Shown here one piece after another: positions 60,621 through 64,000 of a stretch of 64,000 nucleotides of DNA (positions are counted from its first letter, which is position 1; every line of letters begins with the position of its first letter). A model generated the notes under the pieces. It did not search any database, was not told the DNA's origin, and saw only the letters and a list, made by a program, of their open reading frames with translations. The DNA comes from Tyto alba (lineage: Eukaryota; Chordata; Aves; Strigiformes; Tytonidae), in contig NW_024881278.1 of NCBI RefSeq assembly GCF_018691265.1, positions 9,548,001 to 9,612,000 on the forward strand. Direction: 5' to 3'. A program made the position numbers and the translations under genes.

Positions 60621-63600
60621 TGGTATCAGCAAGTGTTGATCTCTGGGTGAAATGTTCCTATGGTCATTAAGCTGTATCTCTGAGAAGTAGATGATAGAGA
60701 GGTCCCAAAATCATGCCAACTTGCTCTAGATATCCAAAGAATAGGTCATTTTTTTGTCTTAAGAGCTCACAGCCCATCTCAGTGGGAACTGGCATGACTT
60801 TTTTTCTTCCCTCAGTCCTGCAGTTGTAAAAATTACATTAATAGAGCAACTTCCATGCCTTATCATTGCTAAAATGGAAGCTGGTGTCTAAGATCAGTTA
60901 GTTGCAAGGAAACATGCTGTTAGCAGACGCTGCGTATGGCGCTTGCATGGATCCACAGTGCCTCTGGAGTCAGGCTTTGCAATCTCTTTAAACCTTTGTC
61001 TGCTGATAGAGCAATATTTGGAGCTCCGGGAGGCAGGATGATTTTACTATGAAAGAGTAAATGAGAGGAAATGTGATTTCTCAACCTGCCCCCTGAAGCT
61101 CTAGTGGGGTAAAACATCTGTTTTTATTGCCAGGGGGCCTGGCACTTGGTGCTCTTGAAATGTACAGGAGATAAAACAGCCTTCCCTCCAGTTTTCTCAG
61201 TGCTGGCTGTTTTCAGTGGGTGTACCCCCTATTTGTGTTAAGGCAAGAGCAGTCTAGGTCCTTACCTAAGTGTGTAAGGTGAATGCTGGTTGCCAGTGTC
61301 TCCATTCCTTGTTACCATGTGAAGTCAAAGGACAGCCTCTCATTGGCAGAGAGGAGATGGCTGCTTTTCCTAAAATGACATAAAATTATGTGTGTCCATT
61401 CCCTCTGCAATGAAGACTGCTCTGTTTACCACTACTTTTTATAACAGCCTTATGTGGAGTTACCTGTGATTCTGTGGTGCTGTACTCTGTTCCCACTAAG
61501 AAATTCATTATATCCATTTCACTTTAATGCACATGGATTGCTGTGACAACCTTACACAGAATTATATCCTTTTTAATTCAGAAACATATCACTGAGTGCA
61601 AAACTGCCTTGTACAACCTTGTCTACTGTATCTGAATAATACACCAGAGACTGCTGCTCTTCAAGATCTTCAGTCATTTTGGCTATGCAGGAACATAATC
61701 TTATGCTTACCATATTTCTCCGCTGTTATTAATTTATGTCCTATTAAAATGAGGCATCAGAACGTGGGAAATCATTTTGTGTTTGGCCTGATGGGTTCTG
61801 TAGGTTTTCAGTATCTGGGAGGTTTTTTGATATAGGGACTGCTTTACTTCATGCATTTACTTTTGTGTGTAAATAGATAGTCGAATTTTATGGCAAATGC
61901 ATTCCAGTCTTAACTGGAAAACTTGATTGTAATATTTGTAATAAGGGGTAGATATGCTTTCCAGGCAGATTTTCGTAGTTCTCTTCTCAAACCTTCCTTC
62001 CACAAAATGACCTTATGGGACACACACACACACACACACCCTCATTACTGTTTGGAAGCTAAATATCAAAGTGAGAGTTCTCTGATTCTCATTGTGACAG
62101 TATGTCTGCCTAGCCTGGCTCTGAGAATTCATTACCCTACTGTAAGCAAGTGCCTTCTTTTTCTGTTATCGATTTCTTATTTCTTTTTCCTCCAGTGAAT
62201 GTACTTACTCAGCCTGTTTGCTGTCACTTTGAAATGTCAGAGATGCCATTTGGACATTACTTTGCAGGAAAACAATGACAGGTCAAGAAACCCATAAGTT
62301 TTAAAGATGCAGAGCTCTAGTGTAGTTCAATGTATCTCAACATCTAAATGACATCAGGTATCAAGTTAGACAAGGATATACATTTCACAACAACAAAGAT
62401 GAAATGGATGAGCCAGGTTGTGCTTGCTGCTTGGGTATGTACATTCTACCTATTTAAACCTTTTTTATTCCATATTCAGGTTGGAGAACAGTGCATGGCA
62501 TGAATATTAGCTGTTGTCAGTAAATCAGGAGCACTCTGAAAGTTATTGCTAAAAATGTCTATTTCTGCTTTTTGACTACGGTAGACCCACATACCCCCAA
62601 TAAGTTAATAAACATATAGGGTGCCATCCTTACAAGGAAGGTATGGTATTTAAAACTGTTCTCTGAAAATAAAGCGTAGAAGTATGTAAGCTTACACAAC
62701 AAGACATAATAAGAAGAATTTGATATTCTCTAATAATTTTCACTTCTACCAGGCTCCAAACAGATTTAATTAGACTATTAAAATTATGGTATACAGTGAT
62801 ACTGAAATTCCTGCTTTGTAGCTTGCGGGCAACCTTTGAATCTGCCACTAATTAAACACATGCAGTCTGATTACATACTCCCTGGGATCTGAATTTCACG
62901 GTTTTGAGTTTTGGTATAGCAGAATAACACTGCCAGTGTAAATGGTGGTCAGTCTTGCAGTGGAGAAAGTAACTATGTGGGTCACAGGGAAACAGAGAAC
63001 TGGGAATTGAATATTTTCTTTTTCCCTGGATTTGGGAGTCTGTGTTGCTCTACTCCCAGGGGCCTTACCTTTGCCCACAGGATGGGGAACCCTTTAAGAT
63101 GCTGCAGACACCAGATGGTGCTTTCAGCCCAGCAGTGAGGTGCTGGGCAGGCGGCAGAAGGGCCTGACAGTACTGCCAAGCCCTGCCAGCCCCTGCTTCT
63201 GGGGGGACGGTGCTGCAGGATTACTGCAGCTTACACCCTCTTTTAAAAACCCTGCTTGGTGTCCTGGGCTTAGGCAGAGTTTCTTCCTGTCCTCCCTTCC
63301 CTATGAAGATTCTCCTGACTGTTGCCCTTGTTGGCAGGTGAGGATGGAGATTAAAGTGCACTCTGATCCTCTGAGGATGATCCTTCCAGTTTTTTCTTGG
63401 AGTCCTGGGAATGTTATCCCTCTAGAGCTGCCACCTGCTTTGTCTTGCTGATCTATTCTGCCCCTTAGATTACACTGGCTTTCTAGACAACTGGATGTGA
63501 GCTGATTTCTCTAAAAGGCTTTTCATATCTTCAAATTGAAAATTTAAAATGCCATGGGCTAGCTACAAACTGTGATTCTAGTGGGCTTTGCACCTCCACT

Positions 63601-64000
63601 GAGACCTGCTGCCCAGACAACAGAGGTCTGGCTTTGGCTGATGCAATGTTTGTTGCGAGTATTGAAATAATCAGTTATACTAACATCTGCTTGTGGAAGA
63701 AAACAGTTTACAAAACTTATGTTCATCTACAGAAGGAAGAAAAACTACTGAAACTATAGGTGGACTTCCAGCCTAAACACAGCAACCTCCAGCTGCCAGT
63801 CTGTCAGGAGTGAGTGCAGTGTACGTTTTGGAGCCGTGATGACTCAACATCGGTGACAGCAAATTAGTAACGCAATGTTGTCAAGACTCCCTTTGCTGAT
63901 ACCATAGGCTGTAGAAGCCCAGAATATGACAGCTTTCAGTTCCGTACTACCATATGGCTGTTGGTTCTCTTTCACCTCTTATTTTGAAATGTGTGTTTGA
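60621..64000. other. Gene-free right end of the window
   Basis: No supported gene. It includes the CA microsatellite at 62020-62039 and a modestly GC-richer segment at 62980-63450 with short open frames on both strands (for example 63140-63451) and no recognised domain. Confidence 0.5.
62020..62039. repeat. (AC)10 microsatellite
   Basis: Ten uninterrupted AC units. Length is likely to vary between individuals. Confidence 0.85.

Noticed and set aside
1..64000. tRNA or rRNA genes, CRISPR arrays, viral or bacterial genes
   Set aside because: No cloverleaf with matching A and B boxes, no regularly spaced repeats, and no viral or bacterial gene was recognised.

Overview
This is 64 kb of vertebrate nuclear DNA, most likely from a bird or another reptile-lineage amniote. 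It is AT-rich, has spliced coding exons, one isolated CpG island, two decayed CR1-type LINE pieces and three decayed MIR-type SINE pieces, and almost no young interspersed repeats. There are no bacterial operons, ribosome binding sites, CRISPR arrays, rRNA or recognisable tRNA genes. The species assignment is an inference from repeat content.

Left edge (1-2340): the 3' end of a plus-strand protein-coding gene. Two exons (about 1243-1366 and 1726-1834) join in phase with GT/AG signals. Together they encode the last 70 or so residues of a protein I do not recognise, followed by a 3' UTR with two poly(A) signals. A minus-strand AATAAA overlaps the distal plus-strand signal, and an ambiguous open segment lies at 2480-2824, so a convergent minus-strand gene is possible but not shown.

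Middle (2.4-38.7 kb): largely gene-free. It holds a decayed ankyrin-repeat fragment at 15.6 kb, a GC-rich patch at 20.2-20.7 kb, a CR1 3' fragment at 23.4 kb next to an unexplained open frame, a small CpG-rich candidate terminal exon at 26.1-26.5 kb, an antisense CR1 fragment at 29.2 kb and an antisense MIR fragment at 37.2 kb.

A CpG island at 38.77-39.2 kb, with a strong G-quadruplex motif and a G16 run, is the best promoter candidate. No exon could be tied to it with confidence.

Right part (39.2-64 kb): again no assured gene. It has two MIR fragments (42.7 and 59.2 kb), a (CA)10 microsatellite, several homopolymer tracts, a poly(A)-tailed minus-strand candidate retrocopy at 60.3-60.6 kb and a possible decayed minus-strand coding stretch at 57.2-57.7 kb. 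The region reads as intergenic or long-intron DNA. Nothing in it can be called a new biological system from sequence alone. The points most worth checking are the unidentified gene end, the orphan CpG island, the ankyrin relic and the 26 kb candidate exon.
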